From: JBCCEV01 sp039030125
GTDB lineage: Bacteria > Pseudomonadota > Gammaproteobacteria > Ga0077536
Direction: 5' to 3'
Assembly (NCBI GenBank): GCA_039030125.1
Contig: JBCCEV010000177.1
Span: 1 to 7,942 of the forward strand
Length of the DNA stretch: 7,942 bases
The notes beneath the pieces were generated by a model. It was not told the DNA's origin. It saw only the letters and a program-made list of their open reading frames with translations, and did not search any database. How positions within the stretch are numbered: the first letter of the stretch is position 1; the number at the start of each line of letters is the position of its first letter. Of the stretch, positions 7,510-7,942 are shown piece after piece. A program made the position numbers and the translations under genes.

Positions 7510-7942
7510 TCAGACAGCCGCGAGGAAAGCACGAGCGGCATCGCAATCTCGCGCAATCTGCTCGGCCATGGCATCAAAGGACTCAAAATTCATGTCGTCC
7601 CTAACACGCTCCAAGAACTCGACCCGCACGGTGCGCCCGTAAACCTCACTGTCAAAATCAAAAATGTGCACTTCAAGCACAAATTTTGGGTCGTCGATGA
7701 TCGGACGAGACCCAACGTAGCCGACTCCTTCAAGCGGCTCATCGGCAAGCCCGTGGACCCTTACGGCAAAAATGCCATTAAGGGGCGATTTCAAACGATT
7801 CAAATTCAAGTTAACGGTTGGGAAACCCCATTCGCGCCCCTGTTGGTGCCCGTGAACGATATGTCCAGAAATCGAATAGGGGCGACCGAGCATAAACGCG
7901 GCCTCGGACAAATATCCGTCGCGCAACAGGCCCCGGATCGCA
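7510..7942 (-). CDS. ribF: Bifunctional riboflavin kinase/FAD synthetase, C-terminal part
   Basis: RibF phosphorylates riboflavin to FMN and adenylates FMN to FAD in the cytoplasm. Only the last 143 codons are in the window; the N-terminal FMN adenylyltransferase domain lies beyond the right edge. The visible part begins AIRGLLRDGYL, the end of the linker that follows the adenylyltransferase domain. The riboflavin kinase domain then runs to the stop: GRPYSISGHIVHGHQQGR, the ATP-binding GFPTVN motif (fragment residues 39-44), GYVGSRP (74-80) and LEVHIFDFD, whose Glu (fragment residue 90) is the expected catalytic base. The end, ARAFLAAV, is a normal RibF C-terminus, so the gene is not truncated at the lspA junction. 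The TTG at 7926 is an internal leucine codon, not a start. Confidence 0.95.
   Translation of the reverse strand, partial: AIRGLLRDGYLSEAAFMLGRPYSISGHIVHGHQQGREWGFPTVNLNLNRLKSPLNGIFAVRVHGLADEPLEGVGYVGSRPIIDDPKFVLEVHIFDFDSEVYGRTVRVEFLERVRDDMNFESFDAMAEQIARDCDAARAFLAAV

Noticed and set aside
7509..7586. Longer lspA start at 7586
   Set aside because: It would add 26 residues overlapping ribF out of frame. The ATG at 7508 gives the normal family length and N-terminus.
1..7942. CRISPR arrays, tRNA or rRNA genes, insertion sequences, prophage or defence genes
   Set aside because: Coding sequence fills the window almost completely with recognised genes. I saw no direct-repeat array, tRNA-like structure, transposase or terminal inverted repeats.

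Overview
The window is ordinary gammaproteobacterial chromosome, moderately GC-rich. It covers the junction of two well-known gene clusters lying tail to tail. On the + strand is the distal end of a type IV pilus minor-pilin operon: pilY1 (its first codons lie outside the window), a pilE-type minor pilin, and a small secreted DUF4124-domain protein. On the - strand is the end of a housekeeping cluster: the C-terminal part of ribF, then lspA, then ispH. The same convergent layout (fimU-pilV-pilW-pilX-pilY1-pilE facing ispH-lspA-ileS-ribF) is known from Pseudomonas aeruginosa and related bacteria. This supports a gammaproteobacterial source; I cannot name the genus.

Layout: 1-5082 is pilY1, a very large pilus-tip/adhesin-type protein (about 1,693 visible residues) with an N-terminal vWA-like region, a middle region rich in acidic calcium-type loops, and a C-terminal PilC/PilY beta-propeller. 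After 25 nt, 5108-5536 is pilE. After only 9 nt, 5546-5986 is the DUF4124 protein. A short intergenic hairpin at 5987-6007 separates this operon from ispH (6011-6970, - strand). A 40-nt gap holding a TATAAT box separates ispH from lspA (7011-7508, - strand). The lspA start lies one base after the ribF stop (ribF 7510-7942, - strand, N-terminus cut by the window edge). No stretch over 50 bases lacks a gene.

How the genes work together: PilY1 and PilE are expected to act with minor pilins encoded upstream of the window to prime pilus assembly and form the pilus tip. The DUF4124 protein is co-transcribed by position, and its function is unknown. On the other strand, RibF makes FMN/FAD, LspA removes lipoprotein signal peptides, and IspH makes isoprenoid precursors; these three are linked by conserved gene order rather than by one pathway.

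No previously undescribed system is evident. The points worth a second look are: the PilY1 N-terminal domain, which lacks recognisable vWA metal-site (MIDAS) motifs but carries several calcium-type loops; the absence of ileS between ribF and lspA and of fkpB between lspA and ispH; a perfect -10 hexamer ahead of ispH; and the DUF4124 gene at the end of the pilus operon.
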